From Planctomyces sp. (GTDB lineage: Bacteria > Planctomycetota > Planctomycetia > Planctomycetales > Planctomycetaceae), in the NCBI GenBank assembly GCA_005809115.1, contig SYLK01000393.1, positions 1-5,548 of the forward strand: a stretch of 5,548 nt of DNA, given 5' to 3'. The position numbers were made by a program, and so were the translations under genes. Positions 1 through 5,394 of this stretch are shown one piece after another (within the stretch, counting starts at the first letter, position 1; every line of letters begins with the position of its first letter). Under the pieces are notes generated by a model. It saw only the letters and a program-made list of their open reading frames with translations. It searched no databases and was not told where the DNA came from.

Positions 1-78
1 GCACGTTTTCACGCTCGGCCTGAACCTGGGTAATCCACCATCGTGGTCTCGCCGACCCTGGAGAGGAGACGAATTTCC
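1..78. other. Left edge, upstream of the Uma2 gene; no identifiable gene
   Basis: No recognisable gene is visible here. One plus-strand frame is open from base 2 and ends in a TGA at 80-82, which overlaps the ATG of the next gene as ATGA. That could be the tail of an upstream gene coupled to it. The 26 encoded residues (ending RGDEFP) match no family I know, and another frame stops at 31-33, so the open frame may be chance. Confidence 0.3.
64..68 (+). promoter_or_regulatory. Ribosome binding site of the Uma2 gene
   Basis: AGGAG lies ten bases before the ATG at 79. It is the reason for choosing that start over the in-frame GTG at 43, which has no purine-rich site before it and would add twelve residues unlike the usual Uma2 N-terminus. 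Confidence 0.7.
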
Positions 79-663
79 ATGAGTACTCTGATGTCGCAGC
101 CAGTGACCACAGAACAGCTGCTGGCGATGCCGGATGATGGTGTTGACCGGGAATTGATCCGTGGTCAGCTGAAGGAGACTCTGGTGACGAAGCGGAATCG
201 TTTTCACAGTCTGGCAGTTGCCAGGTTGACCTGGCTGTTGCAGAAATGGGTTGAAGAAGATGCCGGTTTCCGGGGAGAGGTTCACAGCGGAGATGTCGGT
301 ACAATTCTGCGGCGGAATCCCGATACGACCGTCGGGATCGATGTCGCTCTGTTCTCCGCGGACGTGATCGCCAGGCAGACCGACAGTACCACACTGATCG
401 AAGGCGTTCCGTTGCTGGCGGCAGAAGTTCTGTCACCGACGGACCGACATGAAGATGTGCGAGACAAGGTTCTGGAGTACCTGGCTGCGGGAGTCGGAAT
501 GGTGTGGATTGTGGACCCGTATTTTCAGACGGTCCAGGTCCATCAAGCCGCTGTCCCGCCGGAAACATTCAATCGAGATCACGATGTCAGCGGAGGTGAC
601 GTGCTGCCGGGTCTGACGATCGCCGTGGCCGACATCTTTCAGCGAGCAGCTGGAAACTCCTGA
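79..663 (+). CDS. Uma2 family (DUF820) PD-(D/E)XK nuclease-fold protein
   Basis: This 194-residue protein has the usual length and layout of the Uma2/DUF820 family, whose members carry a restriction-endonuclease-like fold. The N-terminus has the family opening TTEQLLAMPDD followed by the ELIRG segment with Glu25. The core has GIDVALFS with Asp88, then AAEVLSP with Glu116 and Leu118 as the ExL part of the nuclease motif. The amphipathic helix DVRDKVLEYLAAGV follows, with Lys130, and then VWIVDP at 142-147. The key acidic residues are present, so the protein is not visibly degenerate. Family members are abundant in cyanobacteria and planctomycetes, and their substrate and biological role are largely unknown; endonuclease activity is inferred from the fold. 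The gene stands alone, with no methyltransferase or toxin/antitoxin partner beside it. I am sure of the family, not of the function. Confidence 0.92.
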   Translation: MSTLMSQPVTTEQLLAMPDDGVDRELIRGQLKETLVTKRNRFHSLAVARLTWLLQKWVEEDAGFRGEVHSGDVGTILRRNPDTTVGIDVALFSADVIARQTDSTTLIEGVPLLAAEVLSPTDRHEDVRDKVLEYLAAGVGMVWIVDPYFQTVQVHQAAVPPETFNRDHDVSGGDVLPGLTIAVADIFQRAAGNS

Positions 664-880
664 TTCGGCCGAGTCTTCGAACACAACGGCTGGATTCCGT
701 GAGGTGACTCCCCGGTCAGGAACCAGCAGGGGATCCTGTTCCTGTCGTTGCGGAAGGCATGCAGGTGCCGGGATTCAAAAAAATTCCGGCGATCGGGCTT
801 AAGTTCTTGAGACGACTCCGCGGAAGCTGCAGAATGGGATCCTGTGAGCCCCGGAGACGATTCCAGACTTTTGTCATGGC

Positions 881-900
881 GGCTCGGCAGCAGCCGAGCC
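881..900 (+). other. Perfect GC-rich hairpin in the leader of the coiled-coil gene
   Basis: GGCTCGGC (881-888) and GCCGAGCC (893-900) form an eight-pair stem with no mismatch around the loop AGCA. It ends 47 bases before the ATG at 948. The bases that follow are CTCCCGGG on the plus strand and GCCATGAC on the minus strand, so it is not a T-tailed terminator in either direction. It could be an RNA leader structure or a DNA-binding site; which one cannot be told from sequence alone. Confidence 0.5.
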
Positions 901-936
901 CTCCCGGGATTCAGACAGACTTCAGCCGAGTTTTTC

Positions 937-940
937 GGAG
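937..940 (+). promoter_or_regulatory. Ribosome binding site of the coiled-coil gene
   Basis: GGAG lies seven bases before the ATG at 948 and decides that start over the upstream in-frame ATG at 759. The site sits at the 3' side of a small possible hairpin, CCGA (926-929) with TCGG (935-938), which would bury part of it. Confidence 0.65.
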
Positions 941-947
941 TACGGTC

Positions 948-1238
948 ATGACCCTGCCCAAACGCTTCAACCAGTCTGAATCAGAGATTCTGCCGGCCGA
1001 AATGCTGGAACTGGAACAACTGATTTCGCAGATGCAGGGACACGACAAGGCGGCATTGCAGCTCGCATGGCAACGTGTGGCGGATTCATTTCAACGCCGA
1101 CGCCGGATTCTGAACCTGGTACAGGAAGCACTCTCACAACTGCGACTCGACGTCAAGTACCTGATGTTCGACCTCGAAACCACGCGTCGAGAACGCGATC
1201 ACCTGCAGTCGCAACTGGAAGAAGGCACAGGATACTGA
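948..1238 (+). CDS. Small conserved-looking coiled-coil protein, function unknown
   Basis: I do not recognise a named family. The 96-residue product is highly charged and predicted to be almost wholly helical. A hydrophilic N-terminus (residues 1-15) is followed by a leucine-rich helix at about 16-48. A basic cluster, QRRRR at 49-53, comes next. A second long helix at about 54-92 (ILNLVQEALSQLRLDVKYL, then FDLETTRRERDHLQSQLEE) has heptad-like spacing of Leu, Val and Ile. There is no signal peptide, membrane segment, cysteine or catalytic motif, so it is probably a cytoplasmic protein that dimerises or binds a partner. The start at 948 is chosen for its ribosome binding site and because the upstream extension looks non-coding. 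Its stop lies seven bases from the stop of the convergent FKBP gene. I am fairly confident it is a real gene; its role is open. Confidence 0.72.
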   Translation: MTLPKRFNQSESEILPAEMLELEQLISQMQGHDKAALQLAWQRVADSFQRRRRILNLVQEALSQLRLDVKYLMFDLETTRRERDHLQSQLEEGTGY

Positions 1239-1254
1239 ACATTCGCTACTGAAC
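1233..1254. repeat. Eight-base direct repeat across the convergent stop codons
   Basis: TACTGAAC occurs at 1233-1240 and again at 1247-1254. The first copy contains the TGA of the coiled-coil gene. The second overlaps the last codons of the FKBP gene and two bases of its stop. It is short enough to be chance or a small local duplication. No hairpin terminator fits in the seven-base gap. Confidence 0.4.
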
Positions 1255-1791
1255 TTTCAGCAGTTCGACCAGAAAGTGGAGTGTCGCATTGGGCGGGATC
1301 GTGCCGCCAGAGCCTTCGGCACCATACCCCAGCTCCGACGGAACCTGCAGCTCAATCATGCCCCCTTCGCCCACCAGCTGCAAACCCTCTGTCCACGCAC
1401 GAATCACACCGGTCAGAGGGAAACTCGTGGATTCACCGCGACGGTAGGAACTGTCGAACTCTGTGCCATTGTCCAGCCAGCCGCGATAATGGACTGTGAC
1501 TGAGTCGGTGGCTGTCGGCTTTCGTCCGTCCGACTTTCGCAGAATACGATACTCCAGACCACTCGGCGTTTTGGTGAATTCTGCTGGCGCATCGGCATCC
1601 TTCTGACCGGGTGCGTTTCCGGCCGAAGACTGCGCCGGTGCCGACCCACCGGCTCCGGCGGTGTCCGCAGGCTGCCTGTCGGTCAGCACGGGAGGCAGTT
1701 CCCCGGGTTTCGGTCCCGGATCGGCGCAGCCGACCATCAAGGCGAGGCCCCAGACGGCAGAAATCAGAATTCTCAAACTACCCGATCGCAT
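1246..1791 (-). CDS. FKBP-type peptidyl-prolyl cis-trans isomerase, lipoprotein
   Basis: This 181-residue enzyme catalyses cis-trans isomerisation of prolyl bonds and should help proteins fold outside the cytoplasmic membrane. Residues 1-22 are a lipoprotein signal: MRSGSLR, a hydrophobic stretch, then LMVGC with Cys22 as the lipidated residue. Residue +2 is Ala, so there is no aspartate membrane-retention signal. Residues 23-72 are a linker rich in Pro, Ala, Gly and Ser. Residues 75-181 form one complete FKBP domain of normal length. All the usual binding-pocket residues are present: Tyr102, Phe112-Asp113, Phe124, Val129-Ile130, Trp133, Tyr156, Ile165 and Phe173. I therefore expect an active isomerase. 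A G-rich site (GGGGGAA on the minus strand) lies just before the ATG. The gene is the last of the minus-strand block, 87 bases after the BON gene, and faces the coiled-coil gene tail to tail. Confidence 0.97.
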   Translation of the reverse strand: MRSGSLRILISAVWGLALMVGCADPGPKPGELPPVLTDRQPADTAGAGGSAPAQSSAGNAPGQKDADAPAEFTKTPSGLEYRILRKSDGRKPTATDSVTVHYRGWLDNGTEFDSSYRRGESTSFPLTGVIRAWTEGLQLVGEGGMIELQVPSELGYGAEGSGGTIPPNATLHFLVELLKVQ

Positions 1792-1878
1792 TCACAGTTC
1801 CCCCCGGAAAAATTCTCTGCGCAGACGCTTTACGGCAGTGTAGCGAATGAGGCGAAAGCTGTCAGGGAATCGTCCGGT
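1792..1878 (-). other. BON-FKBP intergenic spacer with a ten-base palindrome
   Basis: This 87-base spacer holds the G-rich ribosome binding site of the FKBP gene (about 1798-1804). It also holds the perfect palindrome TCTGCGCAGA at 1816-1825, followed on the minus strand by GAATTTTT. The stem is too short (three pairs if a four-base loop is allowed) to be called a terminator. It may be an operator or chance. No convincing promoter is seen. Confidence 0.35.
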
Positions 1879-2109
1879 CTAACGGATTTTTGTGACCTGC
1901 AGCAGGTTTTCAATTCGATGATCCGGATACATTCGCCGGGCTGCGGTTGTGGCGACCTGTTTGGCATACCACGAACCCGCTCGGCCCGTCAGTGCGACTG
2001 ACGAGAAGCCGACATCGACATGCAGTTCCTGCACAACATCACCGGCCAGCTGATGGATGAGATCCATGCAGCGGTCAGTCTCCGGACTGCTCCTGGGCTG
2101 GGTTCGCAT
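1879..2109 (-). CDS. Small single-BON-domain protein
   Basis: The 76-residue product is essentially one BON domain. After a polar stretch (1-14), a helix at about 15-30 (MDLIHQLAGDVVQELH) leads to the strand and glycine core VALTGRAGSWYAKQVA (38-53). A second helix ends in the typical IENLLQV (66-72). BON domains are thought to bind phospholipids or other ligands and are usual in exported or membrane-linked proteins. Here the chosen start gives no signal peptide, so the protein would be cytoplasmic, which is somewhat unusual. The ATG at 2109 has an AAAGGA site five bases upstream. An alternative TTG start at 2214 would add 35 residues with four cysteines and two histidines but has a weaker site. 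The gene lies between the PAP2 gene (267 bases upstream) and FKBP (87 bases downstream). I am confident of the fold; the role is unknown. Confidence 0.83.
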   Translation of the reverse strand: MRTQPRSSPETDRCMDLIHQLAGDVVQELHVDVGFSSVALTGRAGSWYAKQVATTAARRMYPDHRIENLLQVTKIR

Positions 2110-2114
2110 CGGAA

Positions 2115-2120
2115 TCCTTT
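2115..2120 (-). promoter_or_regulatory. Ribosome binding site of the BON gene
   Basis: AAAGGA on the minus strand lies five bases before the ATG at 2109. It favours this start over the upstream TTG at 2214. Confidence 0.65.
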
Positions 2121-2171
2121 CTCCATGAAGCGTGCAGGCGGGACAAGGTGAATCAAGGCGGGCAGAGCCCG

Positions 2172-2192
2172 GCGGGCAGTTGCTGTGCCCGC
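2172..2192 (-). other. Perfect seven-pair hairpin upstream of the BON start
   Basis: GCGGGCA and TGCCCGC flank the seven-base loop GTTGCTG. It ends 62 bases before the BON start codon at 2109 and is not followed by a T run on either strand. It could be a leader RNA structure. It also falls inside the cysteine-rich extended reading frame. Confidence 0.4.
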
Positions 2193-2376
2193 ACGCGCCA
2201 TTGAGCTTACCCAATCAAATTTCCGTTGTGCAGCTCAGAATCGACATTTTCCGCCTGACTGATTCATTTTCTGACCATTGGCGGGATGGTCTGGAGGGTT
2301 TGAGTAATTCCGGTGATCTGTGTCGCGCGGCGTGATGCATCGCTGTCAGACGGAACAGCCGTTCGCAGGTCTGCCG

Positions 2377-3084
2377 TTACCGGAGTGCACGGGGCCAGAT
2401 CGCGAACGCTGCCCAGGTCCAGAGCAGTCCGGCGGTCCATCCGGCGAGGACGTCCGTGGGAAAGTGGACTCCCATGAAAACTCGGCTGATACCGACACTG
2501 AACGCCAGCAGGAGGGGCAGCAGCGTGAGCAGTCGGCGGATGGCGGGGTGGTCTGAGTGCTGTGACAGCATCACTCCGATGGTGAGCCAAGTGATGGCGG
2601 ACATCATGGAGTGGGTGCTGGGAAAGCTGCTGGTTTCGACATGGGAGAGGTGGGGAACGATGGCCGGGCGATCGCGACCGACGGTTTTCTTCATCAGCAT
2701 GCTGCAGAGATACCCACCGATCGTGGTCATCAGAAAGAAGCGGCAGTGTGATGGTCCGTTCTGCAGTCGCTGAAAAAAGGCAAATGCCACGATGGTGACA
2801 GTCAGAACTGCATATCCTCCGAGCGCAGTGAAATCGCGCATGACTTCTTTGAGTGCCAGGGGGCCGATCATCTGCTCATGATCCCGGGGGTCGCGCAGCA
2901 GAAACACGATCTGGTGGTCCAGGTCCTCTGCACTGTCGCGCAGGCGCGTGGCGAGGACTTCGAAGGCGCCCCAGGTGATGACGACCACGGTGAGGGCCAC
3001 GGGCAGTGCTCGGGGAATCGTGGCGGCATCAAAACGGTCCAGCCGCTGCAGATGAGCGTTGTCTGTTTCAGCGTTCCGGGGCAT
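2377..3084 (-). CDS. PAP2-family membrane phosphatase
   Basis: This 235-residue integral membrane protein belongs to the type 2 phosphatidic acid phosphatase family, which removes phosphate from lipid phosphates such as phosphatidate or undecaprenyl pyrophosphate. About six hydrophobic segments are visible, near 25-45, 88-106, 116-131, 160-174, 186-200 and 212-231. The three signature motifs are intact. Motif 1 is Lys132-x6-Arg139-Pro140. Motif 2 is PSTH at 155-158 with His158, where many members have PSGH. Motif 3 is Ser200-Arg201-x5-His207-x3-Asp211, with the nucleophilic histidine and its aspartate. The protein should be active, but its substrate cannot be told from sequence; a BacA-independent undecaprenyl pyrophosphate phosphatase is one possibility. 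The start overlaps the end of rarA by 17 bases, and a GAGGA site lies eight bases before it, so expression is probably tied to rarA. Confidence 0.94.
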   Translation of the reverse strand: MPRNAETDNAHLQRLDRFDAATIPRALPVALTVVVITWGAFEVLATRLRDSAEDLDHQIVFLLRDPRDHEQMIGPLALKEVMRDFTALGGYAVLTVTIVAFAFFQRLQNGPSHCRFFLMTTIGGYLCSMLMKKTVGRDRPAIVPHLSHVETSSFPSTHSMMSAITWLTIGVMLSQHSDHPAIRRLLTLLPLLLAFSVGISRVFMGVHFPTDVLAGWTAGLLWTWAAFAIWPRALR

Positions 3085-4417
3085 GGGGATTTTCCTCGGG
3101 AGAGCGCTGAGCTGATCGGCGAGCGCGCAGTTCAGTCAGAGTTTCCAGGAATTCAGATTCCCGTCCGCGTGGCACAGGACGGTAGTATTGCCGGTCGACG
3201 CCCAGATAGTCCTGGGGCACCCAGCCGCCGGGCGCATCATGCGGATACCTGTACCCGCTGCCGTGGCCCAGTTGCTCGGCCCCGCGATAGTGGCCGTCAC
3301 GGAGATGCATGGGCACAGGCAGAACGGTATTGGAGCGAATATCAGCCATGGCTGCGTCAATCGCCGCGTATGCGGCATTTGACTTGGGTGCGCAGGCCAG
3401 ATACGTGACGGCCTGTGCCAGATTGATGCGACATTCCGGCATGCCGATGGATTCCGTGGCATGGAATGCGGCTGTGGCGATGAGCAGTGCCTGGGGGTCG
3501 GCATTGCCGATGTCTTCGGATGCCGCAATCACAAGACGTCTTGCGATGAATCGCGGATCTTCGCCCGCGACAAGCATCCTGGCCAGCCAGTAAAGTGCGG
3601 CATCGGGATCGCTGCCGCGAATGCTTTTGATGAACGCGCTGATGACGTCGTAATGGTCGTCACCCGCGGCGTCGAATCGGACAACGCGTTTCTGCAGAGA
3701 TTCTTCGGCCACGTTTCGGTCCACGGTGCGAGTCGTCTCTGCAACGCTGAGGACGGCGATTTCCAGTGCCGTCAATGCGCGGCGCGCGTCGCCGTCGCAT
3801 AAATGGGCGAACAGTTCCAGCGCTTCGTCTGATACCGCGACCTTCCTGTCGGCCAGGCCGAAGTGCGGATCGTCGAGCGCCCTGCGCAGAACCTGCAGAA
3901 TGTCCGCCAGATCCAGTTCGCGGAATTCAAACACCTGGCTGCGACTGATCAGCGGAGCGACCAGAGAAAAGAAGGGGTTGGCCGTTGTGGCACCGATCAG
4001 GGAGATCGTGCCGTTCTCGACATGTGGCAGCAGGATGTCCTGCTGACTGCGACTGAAGCGGTGCAGTTCATCGATAAACACGATCGTCTGCGTCCCCTCA
4101 ACCGACAGTCTCTGCTCAGCCCCCTGCAGCAGATCGCGGACTTCCCTGACGCCATCCATTGTGGCATTGAGTCGTTCAAAGCGTCGGCGAGTCTGTACGG
4201 CAATCAACTCGGCCAGGGAAGTTTTTCCGGTTCCCGGCGGGCCGTAAAAAATCATCGAACCGATCCGGTCGGCATCGAGCATGCGGCGGAGCAGCCTGCC
4301 ATCCCCCAGAATATGCTGCTGACCGACGAAGTCACTCAGCTGGCGCGGGCGCATCCGCGCCGCCAGTGGCCGTGCCCGCTCCCGATTCTGCCGTTCTGCC
4401 GCCGCAAACAGACTCAT
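3068..4417 (-). CDS. rarA: Replication-associated recombination protein RarA (MgsA), AAA+ ATPase
   Basis: RarA is a clamp-loader-like AAA+ ATPase that acts on stalled replication forks and single-stranded DNA ends. The 449-residue length is normal. The N-terminus has PLAARMRP and FVGQQHILG (17-38). Walker A is GPPGTGKT (59-66) and Walker B is IVFIDE (112-117), followed by LHRFSRSQQD. Sensor 1 lies in IGATTANP (141-148), the probable arginine finger is Arg159 in ISRS, and sensor 2 is GDARRAL (209-215). The MgsA-type C-terminal domain follows, including EDIGNADPQAL (301-311), PVPMHLRD (367-374) and GYRYPHDAPGGWVPQDYL (388-405). A charged tail of about 25 residues overlaps the PAP2 start. Glu in the E. 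coli sensor 1 sequence ATTENP (from memory) is Ala here. The start has only a distant GAGG twelve bases upstream, but the MSLF opening is usual. No frameshift is seen. Confidence 0.98.
   Translation of the reverse strand: MSLFAAAERQNRERARPLAARMRPRQLSDFVGQQHILGDGRLLRRMLDADRIGSMIFYGPPGTGKTSLAELIAVQTRRRFERLNATMDGVREVRDLLQGAEQRLSVEGTQTIVFIDELHRFSRSQQDILLPHVENGTISLIGATTANPFFSLVAPLISRSQVFEFRELDLADILQVLRRALDDPHFGLADRKVAVSDEALELFAHLCDGDARRALTALEIAVLSVAETTRTVDRNVAEESLQKRVVRFDAAGDDHYDVISAFIKSIRGSDPDAALYWLARMLVAGEDPRFIARRLVIAASEDIGNADPQALLIATAAFHATESIGMPECRINLAQAVTYLACAPKSNAAYAAIDAAMADIRSNTVLPVPMHLRDGHYRGAEQLGHGSGYRYPHDAPGGWVPQDYLGVDRQYYRPVPRGRESEFLETLTELRARRSAQRSPEENPHAPER
3093..3097 (-). promoter_or_regulatory. 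Ribosome binding site of the PAP2 gene, inside rarA
   Basis: GAGGA on the minus strand lies eight bases before the ATG at 3084 and within the last codons of rarA. It supports an overlapping start and translational coupling. Confidence 0.7.
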
Positions 4418-4638
4418 GCCGTGTTCTTGCCTCAGAAAGCCGCGTGATTTATTTCACCAGCACCGCATTCTCGACAACTTTCCCCGTTTTTCAGCGAATC
4501 CGGGACCATTTTTGATGGCACAAACCGGGAAAAACCGGCAGAATCGAAGAATCGTGACCCAGGGTGGTTGCCGGCTGATATCTCGTACCGGACGGGTCGC
4601 CAGGGATTTCAATTCCTTGACAGGGCGGGATTCTTCAC
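4418..4638. promoter_or_regulatory. Divergent intergenic region between rarA and the FHA gene
   Basis: These 221 bases must hold the start signals for both divergent genes, but I cannot point to strong sigma-70 boxes. For rarA, TTGTCG on the minus strand with the AT-rich AAATAAAT 17 bases downstream is a weak candidate. For the FHA gene, GGGCGGGA (4623-4630) eight bases before the ATG is a poor ribosome binding site. Small inverted repeats are present: GTGA/TCAC around TTTATT (4446-4459), CCGG/CCGG around GAAAAA (4525-4538) and CAGGGA/TCCTTG (4601-4606, 4614-4619). Confidence 0.4.
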
Positions 4639-5394
4639 ATGACTGCCGTACTGCATCCACTGGGCCCGGGCCGGCAGATTTTGATCGACCGCGCCGTGGT
4701 GCTGGTCGGCCGAAGTCCGGAGTGTGATGCTGTGCTGGATGTCAGCTCACGAATCTCCCGCATGCATTGTGCTCTGGTTCAGGCCGATCATGCCTACTAC
4801 ATCCGTGATCTGGCAAGTATGAACGGAGTCTGGGTGAATGGCCAGCGTGTGAATCAGGAATGCCGGCTGACGCAGGGAGCGACCATCTCGATTGGCGATC
4901 TCTTGTTTCGCTTCTACGAGAAAGTACCGGACGAGGGCCTTCCGGCGCCGCAGCTGCCAGACGTTAGACAGTCCCCGCCTGTGTCAGCTCAGGGCCGGCG
5001 CCGCCCGTTCCCTGTGCTGATTGACAAGACCGTCCGATCCGCCGAAGACGACGTGTTTGAAGTCGAGATTACCGACGACGAAGAGTTCTCCTCACCCGCT
5101 TCTCCGGCAGGGATCGGCGGGCAGGGACGCCACGTTCCGACGGTCGACGCCGAATTTTCGGATGAGTCAGAAGGGGCTGAGCTGATTCGTGAGGTTGACA
5201 TCGTGCATGATGTCGAGATTATCGAATCCGTCGAGGAAATTGACGACGCGGAAATCACGGAACATCCACCGGACAGCGAAGATTCAGTCCTGATCCACGA
5301 CGTGCAGGTTCTGGATGATCCTTCTGACGATGAGGAATTTCCTGAGGATCAGGTAAAATTCCGACGCCGTCGGCGGCGAAAGCGAAGCACCTGA
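4639..5394 (+). CDS. FHA-domain protein with acidic C-terminal region and poly-arginine tail
   Basis: The first 95 of 251 residues form a forkhead-associated domain, which binds phosphothreonine on partner proteins. The diagnostic residues are all present: Gly24-Arg25-Ser26, Ser40-Arg41-x-His43 and Asn62-Gly63 in SMNGVWVNG. Residues 96-135 are a proline-rich linker. Residues 136-240 are dominated by Asp and Glu with alternating Val and Ile. Short related units repeat there: VFEVEITDDEEF (139-150), VDIVHDVEIIES (186-197) and VLIHDVQVLDD (217-227). The chain ends in FRRRRRRKRST (241-251), six arginines in a row. There is no signal peptide or membrane segment, so it should be cytoplasmic. Planctomycetes have many Ser/Thr kinases, the likely source of its ligands, but no kinase lies in this window. 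The FHA call is secure; the partner, and whether the tail binds nucleic acid or the acidic part, is unknown. Confidence 0.95.
   Translation: MTAVLHPLGPGRQILIDRAVVLVGRSPECDAVLDVSSRISRMHCALVQADHAYYIRDLASMNGVWVNGQRVNQECRLTQGATISIGDLLFRFYEKVPDEGLPAPQLPDVRQSPPVSAQGRRRPFPVLIDKTVRSAEDDVFEVEITDDEEFSSPASPAGIGGQGRHVPTVDAEFSDESEGAELIREVDIVHDVEIIESVEEIDDAEITEHPPDSEDSVLIHDVQVLDDPSDDEEFPEDQVKFRRRRRRKRST

Larger units (their letters stand above)
664..947 (+). other. Structured intergenic leader between the Uma2 and coiled-coil genes
   Basis: I find no convincing gene in these 284 bases. An open frame from 759 runs into the next gene, but its first 63 residues are arginine-rich, featureless and lack a ribosome binding site. 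Three inverted repeats are visible. CAGGAAC 717-723 pairs with GTTCCTG 738-744. CCGGGATT 768-775 pairs with AATTCCGG 782-789 (one G-U pair) around an A-rich loop. The third is the perfect hairpin at 881-900, listed separately. None is followed by a T run, so none looks like an intrinsic terminator. Two ten-base words also recur: GGGATCCTGT (730-739, 836-845) and CCGGGATTCA (768-777, 904-913). Confidence 0.5.
2110..2376 (-). other. Intergenic region upstream of the BON gene, with two hairpins
   Basis: These 267 bases separate the PAP2 stop from the BON start. Just after the PAP2 stop is an interrupted hairpin: CAGAC/GTCTG (2347-2351, 2369-2373) enclosing GAAC/GTTC (2353-2356, 2361-2364). It has no T run after it, so at most it is a weak or factor-dependent end. 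Nearer the BON gene is a perfect seven-pair hairpin, GCGGGCA (2172-2178) with TGCCCGC (2186-2192). I see no clear promoter boxes, though a BON promoter may lie in the AT-richer part around 2200-2290. The 35-codon N-terminal extension of the BON frame falls at 2110-2214. Confidence 0.4.

Noticed and set aside
79..663. Uma2 gene as part of a restriction-modification or toxin-antitoxin system
   Set aside because: No methyltransferase, specificity subunit or small partner gene is next to it within the window.
881..900. Intrinsic terminator at the perfect GC-rich hairpin
   Set aside because: No T run follows on either strand.
759..947. N-terminal extension of the coiled-coil gene
   Set aside because: The 63 extra residues are arginine-rich and featureless, overlap several inverted repeats, and lack a ribosome binding site, while the ATG at 948 has one.
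1611..1850. 79-codon plus-strand open frame opposite the FKBP signal and linker region
   Set aside because: It is a shadow of the low-complexity Pro/Ala/Gly linker of the FKBP gene, with no motif and no ribosome binding site.
2878..3408. 176-codon plus-strand open frame opposite the PAP2 and rarA genes
   Set aside because: It spans the junction of two well-supported genes on the other strand, and its product has no recognisable motif.
3863..4447. 194-codon open frame on the plus strand, antisense to rarA
   Set aside because: It lies wholly opposite a certain rarA gene, has no family features, and is a typical shadow frame in GC-rich DNA.
4617..4622. Perfect TTGACA as a -35 box for the FHA gene
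   Set aside because: A -10 box at normal spacing would fall on the start codon, where the sequence is TGACTG, and transcription would begin inside the gene.
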